A DNA stretch of 64,000 nt from Halichondria panicea (lineage: Eukaryota; Porifera; Demospongiae; Suberitida; Halichondriidae), in contig NC_087382.1 of NCBI RefSeq assembly GCF_963675165.1, positions 2,108,001 to 2,172,000 of the forward strand. Reading direction: 5' to 3'. The notes under the pieces are model-generated. The model did no database searches and was not told the origin of the DNA. It saw only the letters and a program-made list of their open reading frames with translations. How positions within the stretch are numbered: position 1 is the first letter of the stretch; every line of letters starts with the position of its first letter. Positions 1-11,447 of the stretch are shown here, one piece after another. Position numbers and translations under genes: made by a program.

Positions 1-65
1 GGGTAGTTGCTGGGGCATTAGTGACTACACACTCCATGCGATGATTATATTCCTAAACTCCATAC

Positions 66-2506
66 CTGCACTATAGCAAGGTAAGCCGCTCCCTCTGCGT
101 ATCGAATGAGTAGACCTCCTCCCAGGTACGAGACCACGTACATGGCAATGAAGGCCACACCCCTCAACCCTGGCACATAGTTACAACCAGCTCCACCAAA
201 GAAACACTGAATAGCAAACCAATAGCTGCAAGAATTGAATAAGAAGAGCAACATATTAAAATTATTATGCTACCCATGCACTAATACATGCATGCAGGAA
301 CCCATAAATAAGCCCATACATTTTTCTATTATTTTATGGGCTCCTGTTAAAAAATACGGACACAAAATTTTTGTTATCTTATAATTTATACTGATATTTC
401 TTTTCTTGCGGCTTACTTTTCCCCAAATGTCTGGATGCTACCAGCAAAGCCATACCACGGCACCACGTCCACCCAGAACAACACACCCACAGAGACAGTT
501 GATACAGGGAAGTCCAGAAGAGAAAGTAGAACAAGTTAACAGTTCTCGTGTCCTTTAAACTCTTCTCTTCAATCACGTTCATAACAGCAGCCGGGACCTA
601 GAGAAGAGTGGAGGCAGTGTGAGTGTACTATGCACATGTAGGGATAGGGTTAGGGTTCACCTAGCCTCGAATTCAGGCCGATTAAAATACGGCCTGGTAC
701 CTATTGCATGTGTAATTAATCATAGGCGTGGTCCATACACGCCCACGTACTATCTACTACCGTATAGCGGGTAATTTTCGTGGGGTAAAATATTCGTTAT
801 TTTCGTGGGCAGGCTGACCTCCACAAAATTTTATCGTAGGCGTGGCTTATCTGAACGTAGGAATGCCGTGCAGCCATGAGACTAAACGAAATTTTTACTC
901 ACGAAAACTACCATTTCTCGAGTTGAACGAATTTTTTACCCCACGAAATTTACCCGCTATATACGGTATGTATATGAAGCTATGTGCCACAGCTAGCCAG
1001 CAAGTCTTCTCGACAACGCAATAGAGAGCATAAACCACAGCTTCACAGGAGACAAGTATTTGTTAAAATTAATACGGAAAGAAACTAGTAAACAAACTAG
1101 TTTACGGTTTAATTTTACAAAGGTTTACTAAAGTATAACAAGTCACCCAGATTCTGGGTGACTCAGTTCGCGCATGTGCACTATCACCCATGCAATAGAG
1201 ACCAGGCCGTATTTTAATCGGCCTGGTCTCGAGGCTAGGGTTCACCTCACTTGCCACTATAGCTACAGTTTACTATGCACATGTACAGTGGGACCACACT
1301 ATAGGCTCTGTACACACTGATGGTCGATTAAGTATAGCATTTAAATCTGCTTTGTGGTGCTTTTAAAATGTGAGTTGAAAAGGGTTGTAATAAAGTATTC
1401 TTTCCAAAATATGATATTTACGGAGTGTATGATTATCTACTTACAAATCCAATCATGAACACTAGGGGCCATATAATCCTGGAGAGAGTTGGTTGAGCAA
1501 AGAACTGAGCGTTTCCACCTTTAGAGTTATCATCAAACTGCGCCACTACTGGTATCAGTGAGAACACCAGAGCAGCCACCACTGCACAAGCACACAGCAG
1601 CTTGAGCAGTGTCGGCCGCTTACGCAGAATGAGAAACCTGTGGACATGGAGAAATGAGTTGCAGTATCCGGTCAGGCATTCATATCATTACTTTGAAAGA
1701 TCCGTTTCATATAAAGTTGCGGCTGTTGCACATTTTCTCCTACTCCCCCTGACTCTTTTAATCAATGCATGGCTTAGTGACTCTTAGGGATATATAAAGC
1801 AATGAATCTATGCATCACAATCTCAGTAATAATAAAGCATGTGCGTGGAGAAATTAGTTGATTCTGCAGGAAATAAATATTGAGGCTAGAGGCATCACTA
1901 TCTCAGTAATAATATTTATTGTTTAAAGTAGTGTGTGAATACACTTGTACTGGCTATACTGGACATGTGACTAGTAATCAGTGGCCCTCACCTGAACAGT
2001 ATGGTGAGTGGGATTGCAGAGTTGGAGAGAATAGCTTGAAGGAAGGGGGCTGTTCGAGTGGGCGGTGAGGCAAACACAACCAGCACTCCATTCAATGCAT
2101 CAAAGAACCCAATGAGCATAAACTGCCACTGGGGAAATAGAAGATCATTTTCAACTGTGATGAAACGAAATCGCCTCTCCTTGCATAATCTGTTGAGTAG
2201 GAACTGGACGGACAAAATCACCAGCAAACAAGTTCCAAATATAATAACAAACGAAATTGAAGCACTGCTCAGAACAAAGTAAGGGTCCATTTCTGGAGGA
2301 CTGGAAGTATTTGAGCTGTTTCCAGTTTCATTGCTGCTCTCAAGTGCTGTGCAGTTAGGATTGGAGAAGGAAGCAGTTGCACTGATCCACAGTGGCAGGC
2401 TGACATTCTGCCCCACTTGTCCAATCACTGCAGCCACTGCAAACACAAGGTTGATGCATACCAACAGGTATCGTGATTCTCGGAGCTTTTCAAGATATTT
2501 GGTCAT
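66..2506 (-). CDS. CRT-like (chloroquine-resistance-transporter-like) membrane transporter, 3' part outside window
   Basis: Four exons are visible on the minus strand. Exon 1 is 2506-1992, starting at an ATG with an in-frame TAG 18 bases upstream. Exon 2 is 1637-1445 (CAG/GTAAGT borders), exon 3 starts at 597 after CTCTAG, and exon 4 is 225-66 (TTGCAG/GTATGG). Exons 1 and 2 join in phase through LFR/FLILRKRP. Exon 1 encodes a first membrane helix (LLVCINLVFAVAAVIGQVG), an Asn-rich loop with N-glycosylation sequons, a second helix, and FFDALNGVLVVFASPPTRTA, which matches the conserved core of the CRT/CRT-like family of drug/metabolite-superfamily carriers on acidic organelle membranes. Exon 4 encodes YWFAIQCFFGG...GLLIRYAEG. 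The 3' end of exon 3 is unresolved: the strong donor near 416 leaves the wrong phase for exon 4, while donors further upstream in the exon would fit. Substrate unknown. Exon 4 recurs at 33715-33874. Confidence 0.8.
662..1237. mobile_element. Mutator-like MITE, 576 bp, with exact 9-bp target duplication
   Basis: Left end TAGCCTCGAATTCAGGCCGA and right end TCGGCCTGGTCTCGAGGCTA form imperfect terminal inverted repeats of about 40 bp. The flanks 653-661 and 1238-1246 are the identical 9-mer GGGTTCACC. A 9-bp duplication is typical of the Mutator superfamily. There is no transposase ORF inside. It lies in the intron between exons 2 and 3 of the CRT-like gene and contains a second inverted-repeat element at 758-968. 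Two minimal relatives lie at 25479-25530 and 34447-34497. Confidence 0.85.
758..968. mobile_element. nested inverted-repeat element (TACCGTATAGCGGGT family)
   Basis: The left end TACCGTATAGCGGGTAATTT is mirrored by a right end reading ACCCGCTATATACGGTA, and the arms extend inward through ACCCCACGAAA-type sequence. It sits wholly inside the larger MITE at 662-1237, so it probably inserted later or forms that element's core. The same termini bound the element at 49030-49444. Confidence 0.65.
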
Positions 2507-2668
2507 GTTTCCTGGCGCGTTCTACTAGCTGCACTGATGCCAGTGATGGTGGTGGGTTCCTCTTTTGTATTGCTGGAGGGATGATGAAATACACCACAGA
2601 TTCAGAACGTGCTACAGTAGCTACAACGCTTGCACACTGTCTGCATGTGGCTAGCAGGCGCAGCTAAC

Positions 2669-2781
2669 TAGCCCCGCCCCCCTCCGCGCAACTACTCTCA
2701 CGAATTAACCGCCCCCTCCACTCTACACACTAGCCCCGCCCTCTCCATACAACTGGTCTCATAAATTAGCCGCCCCCTCCA
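2669..2781. repeat. C-rich tandem duplication upstream of the CRT-like gene
   Basis: Two imperfect copies of a roughly 62-bp unit starting TAGCCCCGCCC and ending CCGCCCCCTCC lie just upstream of the CRT-like start codon. GC-rich boxes at this place could belong to the promoter (GC-box like), but nothing proves it. After it, 2782-3300 holds partial MITE-like sequence (GGCCTGGTATACACTG) and no convincing gene. Confidence 0.45.
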
Positions 2782-3339
2782 TTGAAAGACGGCCTGGTAT
2801 ACACTGTCTGCGCATGCGTCAGTTGCCCCAAGATTCTTGGGGATCGAGATATCATAGTAAATTAGTCAGTATAATTATTGTATATTTTACAATGATGTCA
2901 TTGCACAAATCACAGCAGTTTTAATAAAATAACACAGCTACTTACAACATTTACGACCTAGACTAGTGACTAGTTTTGTTGTGATGGCTTCTACTTCTGT
3001 TATGCTCTTGCTCAAGCTCTCTCTAGTGTTGAAAAGTCAGATTTTGTCTTCTTTTGTACTGTGGTAGAGTGGTAAGCGTTTTTCTGTCAGTACCGACCGG
3101 CTCTGGCAAATCTACTTGCTTCCAGACACTTGTTTGATGCCATCTCAGTAAGATCAGTGCTCCTTGTATGAGCCTAGAGTTGTGATGGCGATTTCTCTCT
3201 CTTGACACTAAATAGTTTAATCAACCTTCTTCTTCTTCTTTGTAGCCTCCAATTAATGAATAGTATATAGCCCATTGGGCAGACGAAAAAGAATATTGAA
3301 AATGGGTATTATTATAACACGCAGCAAGAGGGTGGAGCT

Positions 3340-3996
3340 TTAAACCGATGTGCGTGTGAGAAGGAGATCAGCGCGGGTTTGCCTTAGATCTTTGATGAAG
3401 AGCAAGAGCCACTCTTGCGCATGGGCAGCTTTCAGCCAGACAAGGCCTTGCAGGAGATTGTAGAGGGTGTCATGTAGTGCCCTTGGGTCGTGGGGGAGGT
3501 GAACACTGACGCAGGATGGGGCATCCTGCAGGAGAGCAAGTCTGCGCATTGAGAGAGCAGGGCAACTTACTAAAAAGTGTGAAGGTGATTCTTCTTCAGT
3601 GTTGCATAGTTTGCACGATGCATCCCCGGGAGAGATATTTCCTCTGTTGCGATATCTAAACCTGGACGCATCCAGCTCGAGCCCGTCACAGCCCACTAGG
3701 AGCCTGATTCTGAAATTTGAGGGGCCATGCAGAGAACGATCCAGCTGACAGCATGACCATAGCATCAAAGGGCGACCTAGAAGGGCAGGGAGGGATGAGA
3801 TAGGGAGATTTGTGCATGTGTCTGTCATCTTGACGTATTGTGTGACTAGTACAGATTTCTTTGCAGCTGTCTTAAAAGACCCTTTGTTTTTCCCGTTTGA
3901 GATCATAGACGAGAGTGAAGGGTAGCAACGAGATGAGACGAGTGTGGACCATGTTTTTAAGAGACCTGATGGAGAATCAACCACGTGGATGACCAT
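3340..3996 (-). pseudogene. Non-LTR retrotransposon ORF2 C-terminal remnant (zf-RVT-like)
   Basis: An open frame of about 218 codons. Its middle reads FRIRLLVGCDGLELDASRFR, followed by a Cys/His cluster CKLC-(8)-SHFLVSC. A CxxC...HxxxxC motif after a basic RIRLL stretch is the usual C-terminal zinc-knuckle region of LINE-type reverse-transcriptase proteins. No reverse transcriptase or endonuclease motifs are seen upstream on this strand (3997-4320), so this is most likely a 5'-truncated copy, the normal outcome of target-primed reverse transcription. The family (CR1, RTE or other) cannot be set from this fragment. The alternative, a host zinc-binding protein, is less likely. Confidence 0.55.
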
Positions 3997-4985
3997 AGTA
4001 CAAAAAGTTAATTGATAAAATTAATTACAAACAGTTTTACTAATAAATTTACTATTGAATACACCCACTCGCAAACAGTGAATACCAATTGTGAGTCTCA
4101 TCATTCACACGAGTGCCTGTGACAGCACACACACTCTGCGCTGTAGCTACAACACTGTAATAGTGATAGTACGGAAGCCCGTAGGGGCCATTTAATTCCA
4201 CTCTAACATTCCACTCTATAACCCTTTCCTTGCCATTCGTGAAATCTGGAACAGGAGCGTCTTTAGGTCGATCAATTAGTGTGGATCCGGCCTCACCACG
4301 CCTCCATGTCATTCTATTAGTCTAGATCCGGCTAGCAATTCTAGCTGGGACTCCCAGTTCTAGCTCCTTTTGTTTAGCGTGTCAGAGACTGGGAGAAGAT
4401 GATTGGCACTCCCTGGCTCCTTTGGATGTACAGCTGTCCAGATCCCTAGAACATACCCTCCATTCTGACGAGTTATCAGTGCATAGGGTGCTTACTAGAT
4501 TCTTGCCAGCCAGTACAGTTCAAGCTACACACAGCACCGCTCAACTATTCTCTACCCCATTATCTAGCTAAATCTGGTCCAACTAGACAGCAGACACAGC
4601 TAGTTAATTCAGTAAAGCCAGGGGTAGCCCTACTTCTACGGTTGTTCAGTACCCACGGTAACAATTCCTCTGGGCTGGGCTAACTAGTTGAGCCACGCCT
4701 CACAATTCTCAAGGCTAGGTACATGTCTCTGTCTAGCTGCTTCTTCAGCTTCTTGCTCAGTTTTGTGGCTTAGAGAAAGGCCAGCTACTCAGGGGGAAGA
4801 GTCCAGATGAAAGTCTGGCAGCCAGGTGACGTCCAAACGGTCAGTTATTCTTTCCACCAACTTTTTAATCTAGTCTAGTCCTGCTTGCACTGCTACTACT
4901 GCTACTGCTACTCTTCCTACTACTACTGCTGCTACTCTTCCTAGCTAGTCAAAGGTTTCTTTTTTTTTTTTTTTTTTTTTATAAC
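3997..4985. other. no gene seen; microsatellite and poly-T tract
   Basis: No reading frame here looks coding. A sequence around 4170-4200 (CGGAAGCCCGTAGGGGCCAT) recurs inverted at about 13121-13147, next to TTCCACTCT-type repeats, so it belongs to a dispersed repeat. 4885-4940 is a CTACTGCTACT-type trinucleotide tract and 4959-4980 is a run of T, which could be a retroelement tail in reverse orientation. Confidence 0.5.
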
Positions 4986-5013
4986 TACATATGCACAAAG
5001 AGACTAGCCTCGT

Positions 5014-5763
5014 TCCCAGGCCTTACTTTTTCTTGCTGTTGTCACTGTTCATCCATAAATCACAAGAAAGACATAGTGAGGCAGCAAAGAAAGAAATGGG
5101 CGTACAGTTAAGAAAAAGTAAGGCCTGGTTTGGGAAATCGCGTGATCCACAAGGATTTTTATGAACGTGGGCGATATGTAGCCCACAATCGTGACGTAAG
5201 GTATTCTCCCACGCATTCAGAGTTAATAAAACTGTACTGAGACAACCACCCAAGCTGTGCTGCAAGTCAGATCAGAGAACCAGCGTGGCCAGCTCTGGTG
5301 GCAGTAGCTACCTGCAATATGATAATGATGACTAAGCTATTCTTGATCTATACTAGCATGTAGAAAGACACAAGAAAAGGTAATAGTCTGATAGAATCTG
5401 AACACACAATCTAGACTAGTAGATCATCTAGCTAAGCCTAAGGTATATAGCTAGCTATAGTGCTTGCAAACTTCCAGTTCCAAGTCCATGTCCAGCTTGC
5501 TGCAGGCAAAGTTTTATTAGTCATAGATATCTGCGTGGGCAGTCCAACATCTCTAGCTCAGCATGCCCACGCTCATTTTCACCCTTCTACCGCCCTTCTA
5601 CCCTCACGCGACTTCCCGATACAGGCTCTCCTTTTTCCTAACTCTACGTCTATTTCTTTCTTTATTCCTTCAATTAATACCGTATTTTATCTCATTGAAC
5701 GATTAAGACAGTATTTTATCTTATTGAACGATTGTGATAAAGAACAGAAAAAGGAGAGCCTGT
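5014..5763. repeat. pair of inverted short TIR elements
   Basis: At 5014-5134 the ends CCCAGGCCTTACTTTTTCTT and AAGAAAAAGTAAGGCCTGG are mirror images. At 5621-5763 a related element has ends ACAGGCTCTCCTTTTTCCTA and GAAAAAGGAGAGCCTGT. The interiors resemble each other in opposite orientation (ATTTCTTTCTTT versus AAAGAAAGAAAT), so these look like two inverted copies of one MITE family. No gene lies between 5000 and 6124. Confidence 0.5.
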
Positions 5764-6124
5764 GTAGAGGCTACAAAGAGACATCAAAGCTTACATCAAA
5801 GGACACAGATTTTTAGCCTACTTGACTGATAAGGAGGTTACCTAGACTACAGTTTGTTTGTCAGGGAGGAGCTCACATACAACTTCATCTAATTCATCAT
5901 AACGATTCCTTACCCATTGTTGTAATTTCTACAACAGATTGCCAAGGAAAGAGATAATGCACTTCCACTCTAAAATGCCACTCTAGAATGCATTTCCATT
6001 CTAAAATTCCACTCTAGAATGCACTTCCTCAATGGAAGGGAACGCCCCTGCGCAAAAAATTCAGCCACGTGTGGTTGTTGTTGTTAGCTAGCTAGCCAAA
6101 AGTTGTTGTTGCCTTTATACGTAC

Positions 6125-9100
6125 ATGGCCAGTAGGCGCGGAGCCGGGCCAATCACTAGGAGTACCAGGAGTTCCAAGCATGACTCTGATCATGAAAGGC
6201 CAACTTCCAGCCGAGAAGAAGGTATCTTGAGTGTTGATGTCTCTACTTCGCTAGTTTATAGTGAGCATAATTATCCCCCCTGCCCAGCAATGGAGAAGTA
6301 CATCAAGCTTGCTAGCAGGAAGAACAGGAAAAAGCCTATTACAACCCCCTCTAGGTCTACAACGACATCTGCAGTCAACCCCCAGCTGTTGGTAGGTTTT
6401 ATGTACTATCATCAAGGGTATAAAGAGATGCATTGCATTGCTATACACAAACTGACAAAGAAGAGGGCATGCAACTGCTTGCAAGCAAGTATACCAGTAG
6501 GATGTGGGGGGGTGGCCAAAAATAAAAATCTGAAATTCGTTAAAACATTATATGTAGCAGGTGGACTAGTAGTTGCATGCTGTTTATAGTAACTATGTTG
6601 CTAGTGCCATCTAGGAGATGATACCTAGTACGTATGTTCCTTTAATTTATATAGATCTCTGTTGGGAGGATGTATCATGACGAAAAATTGGGTCACGGCA
6701 AAACAGATAGGAGCTTCGATCTTATGAAAATAAATTTTGATCGAGAAGAACGGTACGAGAAGATCATTGAAAAGTGCAAAAGAATTGTGTGGAGTGATTT
6801 CGGAGCAAATGCTAGTAGGCAATTCTATCTTGCTGATGGCTCTGGAACCTGTATTGAGCAACCTCAAAGTCAATTTGAGGTTAGCAGAGCTGATGGACAA
6901 CAAGAGGTGCTTCCTTGGACATTAGAAAATTATCTAAAGGTGTCCAATTTGAAGTTTGCATCCAGAGCAAGATTGTACTGTGTGATGAAGACATTAGATG
7001 ACACAGGTGTGTGTGTGTAGTGTGTGCCAATTATTTAAGAAAAACTTTGTCCATTCCTGCAGGTGTCAGTGACCCTCCGCCTGGATATTTTAGTGTTAAA
7101 TTTGTCTCAAAGACGCTGAGCAGGTACTCCGGTCTCTATTCCTTTCGAACAGGAATATCGCAGGTGGATTTACTTTGTAATTTCCTTGATACTGAAATGG
7201 ATGACGAAATGGATGTAATGATGAGTACAAGGGACACTGTGGGTTCGTCGTCCTCCGGGTACCAGGTTTTAGAGCACAACCCACTGAGCTATGGCTTTTC
7301 TCTTTACTCGATTAGTGAAGGTATATGTTTGTGAACTTTGTTTCCTTGTGATTATTATTGTGCGGCATCTAGGTGACACTGTGGAAACCTTTGTTGAGGA
7401 CATGTCAGCAGAGAGTGGCGTTATCTCATATGGGTCACCTACTGAAGGTGTAGTGTATGTATTGTAGTGTGTGTGTGCCATTAATTTTTGGTTTCCACTA
7501 TATTTAATTATATAGGCAGCAGCTTGGATGTGTGTGTTAAGTGTTTTGCCTCTCAAGAGGATGGGAGGGTGATGCTTGCTGTTATGGCCATGAATGGGTA
7601 CCACAGCACTGCTTCGTACCAATGGCTGCACAATAAGACACTACTTAAGCACAACAAAACACCACTCCTATATACATCCAGGACGGGCACAATTACATGT
7701 GTAGTGACAGCAAGAGAGGACCAAAAAGAAGTGCACTTCTGTGTAACTGGTAAGAAGTGTTTGTTTTTGACAACATTGCATGTGTTGACACATAAAGGTT
7801 CAGAGGCAGACATTTCTGTCATCAGAATAAGTAGTCAAGTAACATCTGACCGTCAAGTCACCCCTGGTAGTTTTCCTCCTCTCTTGTTTAGTATTATTGC
7901 TGAACGTGTATTTTAATTGCAGTGGAAGGACAGGCGGCCCTTCCTGGTGGTATGTCTGACAGAGTCACCCCTGGTGGTACGTTTTCCTCCTCTCTTGTTT
8001 ACTAATATTTAAATGTGTATTTTAATTGCAGTAGACGGACAGGCCCTTCCTGGTGGTATGTCGGACAGTCAAGTCACCCTTGGTGGTACGTTTCCCTCCC
8101 CTCTTGTTTACTAATATTTATTTTAATTGCAGTAGAAGGACAGGCCCTTCCTGGCGGTGTGTCTGACAGTCAAGTCACCCTTGGTGGTACGTTTCCCTCC
8201 CCTCTTGTTTACTAATATTTATTTTAATTGCAGTAGAAGGACAGGCCCTTCCTGGCGGTGTGTCTGACAGTCAAGTCACCCTTGGTAGTACGTTTTCCTC
8301 CTCTCGGGTGTCCGACAGTCAAGTCACCCTTGGTAGTACGTTTTCCTCCTCTGGTGTGTCCGACAGTCAAGTCACCCTTGGTAGTACGTTTTCCTCCTCT
8401 CTTGTTTACTAATATTTAAACGTGTATTTTAATTGCAGTGGAAGGACAGGGCGTTCTTGGAGAGTCAAATACGAAGAGTAGGTTACGTTTATAACAGAAT
8501 CTTTCTAAATCAGTTTTTTTTAGGAAAGAAACAAGATCCCCAACATTTGATGTCTACCCTTCGAAGTGTAGATGGTATTATTATAATTTGTTGACAATAC
8601 AATACATTATCTCTTACTCGTACAGACATGAAGAAGTTAACACTTCACTGTGAGATTGGTCAGGGCTCTTTCGCTAAAGTTTATAAGGCTTTCTGGAGAG
8701 GCACTGCTGTAGCAGCCAAAGTAATTCCAATTTCTGTATCAACTAAAGCCATTGAAAAAGAATTGCTGGCGTACAGGTACACAATTGGGCAAGTTTTAAT
8801 TATAATTTTTATGTATTATACAGAAACTTGATTCATCCAAACCTGCTCAACATGTTGGGTGTTGTTACAACGACCACAAGTGTTGCCATAGTTACAAATC
8901 TAGTGGATGGAAAAGATCTACACGATTTGATATTTTGCTGTGATTCTCGAAAGGTGGCAAGGATGTGGTAATTGGTGTCTAATGTGTGATACTTTATATA
9001 GCTAACTGAGAGTGAAAAGATCGCGGTGTGCATTCAAGTGTGCCAGGGGCTACTTTTTATGCATACAGCCACTCCTCCGGTTATACATATGGATTTGAAA

Positions 9101-9553
9101 CCAGCGAACATATTGGTAAGATTTGGTTTGAATTTTTATATTTGTTAGCTTTTTGTATTTTATTAGGTTCAGCTACCATCTCTTCATTGTTTTATTGCTG
9201 ATTTTGGCCTTGCCACTTGTATGAGGAACACAAACCAATTTGGCACAGCTACAATGAGGGCGGGTACCCCAGGTTTCCAAGCCCCAGAGCAGCTGATGGG
9301 TGTGACTATCACTGACAAGTGCGACGTTTATGCATTTGGCGGAGTAATGACAGAGCTATTTGGAGAGAAACCATTGTGGGACCGTGAAACACCCTATTCG
9401 ATCACTTACAAGGTGACATGTAAAGGCCAATTTCCAGAAGTCAGTCATCTACCTGACTCTGTTCAATGTGTGGTGAAATTGTGCTTCCAAGTTTATGAAA
9501 CCAGAGCTGATACATTCTCTCTTTTAAAAGCTCTTCTCAATCTAAACTGTTGA
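6125..9553 (+). CDS. TKL-like protein kinase with novel N-terminal region, Ig-like module and repeated linker
   Basis: Sixteen exons splice in phase: 6125-6391, 6655-7006, 7063-7320, 7373-7447, 7516-7749, 7798-7866, 7923-7976, 8032-8085, 8133-8186, 8234-8383 (or -8287), 8439-8477, 8524-8574, 8626-8776, 8824-8953, 9002-9115 and 9167-9553. The product is 812 aa (780 with the short exon). Residues 1-90 are basic and Ser/Thr-rich. 90-320 matches no family I recognise. About 318-395 is Ig-like (YQW...TITCVVTA). 418-535 is a repeated linker. About 555-810 is a kinase with every key residue: GQGSFAKVY loop, VAAK lysine, αC Glu in EKELLAYR, HMDLKPAN, ADFGLA, APEQL and CDVYAFGG. It should therefore be an active Ser/Thr or dual-specificity kinase. 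No signal peptide or membrane helix is seen, so it is probably cytosolic. Substrate unknown. Confidence 0.88.
7921..8405 (+). repeat. tandemly duplicated 54-bp exon with its intron, plus 48-bp exon/donor repeats
   Basis: Four exon-intron units of about 100-110 bp follow one another (exons at 7923, 8032, 8133 and 8234). Each 54-bp exon encodes a variant of VEGQALPGGVSDSQVTLG and has the same phase, so any number can be spliced in frame. The fourth exon runs into two more copies of a 48-bp unit (GTGTCCGACAGTCAAGTCAC...GTTTTCCTCC) that repeat the exon end plus its GTACGT donor. This gives three successive donors, all in frame with each other. Confidence 0.85.
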
Positions 9554-9699
9554 CTTTTTACTGGCCCAGTTAATTAGGCATGTGTTGCGTTTGATTCATA
9601 ATCACTTGCACAATTTATGTTGTGTGTATTATCATCTCATCTCATATCTTCTCATTATCACTTAAACTTTAATATGTTGTGCATTATTAAGAAACAATA

Positions 9700-10902
9700 T
9701 CACATTTTGAACTTTCCATTAATCAATTGCATTATAAAGATCAAAATATAAATTATGTCAGTTGGAGCAGACCAGTTGTTCTCTTCAAGGAGGATTTCAG
9801 CGACTTCTAAAAATTCTTGTCGGACAGGGGGTTTGTCACTGGTGTATTCTCTACATAGTTCTAAATCTTCTTCATCGTACATATGCTTACAATCTTGAAC
9901 CCCTGCACATTGAAGTTAGGATAATTAAGCCTAAGCTTTGTATTTAACGTACCCACCTCTTATTTCCGGTATGTGATACAGCTCATTAGGTATACCATTC
10001 ACTGTCTCTGCTGTACTTCTTCTTATCAAGTGTGTATTCCACATTTGGACTACATTGTCCAATTCCGATTGTATTAAATCCATGAATGCAAACGTCATAC
10101 AATCCCTACACAATTCAATGATATCATCATAATTTTAGCGAATACGTGCTTACACTTGAATGGGATCACTTCCATCATAGTGGCCTTCTTCCCTTAACCT
10201 CTTAAAGAAATCTATCCACCAATCTAGACACCACTTTCTCAGCACCGACCACATGGCTTCAATTCTCTGTCAAAGAGGCACTATACACCTATGTAATCCA
10301 TTATGTTGTACTCACCTGATTGTGAACTGATTTACCATACCGAAAACTATCACATCCAGCGAATGAATCAGTGTCATGTCTTCGTAGAAATGGTTGTAAA
10401 TGTGCTACTTTGGCATTTTCAGTTCCCATGTCGGCACGCACTAAAGTGGGACATCCTGAACAATTAAAATTAATTTAATACGCTATTCAAAGCTTTACAA
10501 TTGATTTACATACCTTCACACAATTCAACGGCTTTCAAGTAATAGCCCCCTATCACGAAAGAGTCTTTATTCGTTGATGCCACCTCAAGCCATAAGATCT
10601 TTCTTGAATAACTGTATTAATCTTAATTCAAATATCATAATTTCTATTTAAAACATACCCATCTATACCACCATGTATGTGGAACCCAAATGGCTTTAGC
10701 TTGTCATTTCCATCTATATGCCAGCAATGATTCGGGCCCTGTATGTACCACAATGACTAAAAATTAGAATGAGTTCACATGGATAAACCTTGCTTCTGTA
10801 AATCCTTCTATGGAGTCTACCACGTCTTCTTATCTCCACAGATCTTGGATCAACTACACTCAACAATTCTCTGACAACACGCCTAAGAGTATATACATCC
10901 GA
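9700..10902 (-). CDS. DDE integrase-core-domain protein (transposon-derived), 5' end interrupted
   Basis: Seven minus-strand exons join in phase: 10902-10789, 10738-10659, 10611-10514, 10455-10316, 10266-10154, 10105-9957 and 9902-9700. Reading order: VVRELLSVVDPRSVEIRRR, HCWHIDGNDKLKPFGFHIHG (first Asp), YSRKILWLEVASTNKD, VRADMGTEN (second Asp), SVHNQRIEAMWSVLRKWCLD (catalytic Glu in RIEAMW), FMDLIQSELDNVVQMWNTH, then an acidic tail ending in TGA at 9700. These are the hallmarks of the multi-exon 'integrase core domain' family of corals, sponges and fish, which descends from retroviral-type/DDE transposases; all three acidic residues are present. The 5' part is missing: the MITE 10901-11447 directly abuts exon 1, and its end TTTTTCTAG may serve as the splice acceptor. 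It may be a silent transposon remnant or a domesticated gene. Confidence 0.75.
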
Positions 10903-11447
10903 CTAGAAAAACATTTGCAATGTGAAAAATTGCTAGGATTGGCCAGGGGAACCACAAAAAAGCGTGGGAACAAGAAATCAGACGAGAGCATAACTCCAAT
11001 CCGTTACAACGTCAATCACATGTATACTGGTAGTTTTCCCATGTTTTCCCAGCCAATATGCCACGCAATTTTACTGGTGGAGTGATGACCAATCCCTATA
11101 TATATTTATTATACATCCATTTTAGAATGTGGGGCACATAATCATGATGATTTGTGATGAATTGATGTTCCTAATACATGCAGTGTTGAGCACAGGTACA
11201 CACAGTCCATCCATGCGTAGTAACATGCACGGACCGTACTGGTGACTGCATGGAATGATGTGGTGGATGGAAGCTGATAGGTGGATCTGGAACACAGTCT
11301 ATTATTTAATATACTATGTATTGTACATGTTCATGACGTTGTAACGGATTGGAGTTATGCTCTCGTCTGATTTCTTGTTCCCACGCTTTTTTGTGGTTCC
11401 CCTGGCCAATCCTAGCAATTTTTCACATTGCAAATGTTTTTCTAGTC
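10901..11447. mobile_element. MITE, 547 bp, about 114-bp near-perfect terminal inverted repeats
   Basis: The left arm 10901-11014 begins GACTAGAAAAACATTTGCAA; the right arm ends TTGCAAATGTTTTTCTAGTC at 11447. The arms match almost base for base. The centre has no transposase. No clear target duplication could be read. On the minus strand the right edge of the integrase exon begins at this arm. Confidence 0.8.

Noticed and set aside
648-662. Telomere-like GGGTTAGGGTT
   Set aside because: Only about two TTAGGG-like units; part of it is the MITE target site.
4052-4312. 86-codon minus-strand frame
   Set aside because: Overlaps a dispersed repeat shared with about 13121-13147 and has no recognisable domain.
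7269-7631. Minus-strand frames across the TKL kinase gene
   Set aside because: Shadows of the plus-strand exons, which join in phase over sixteen exons.
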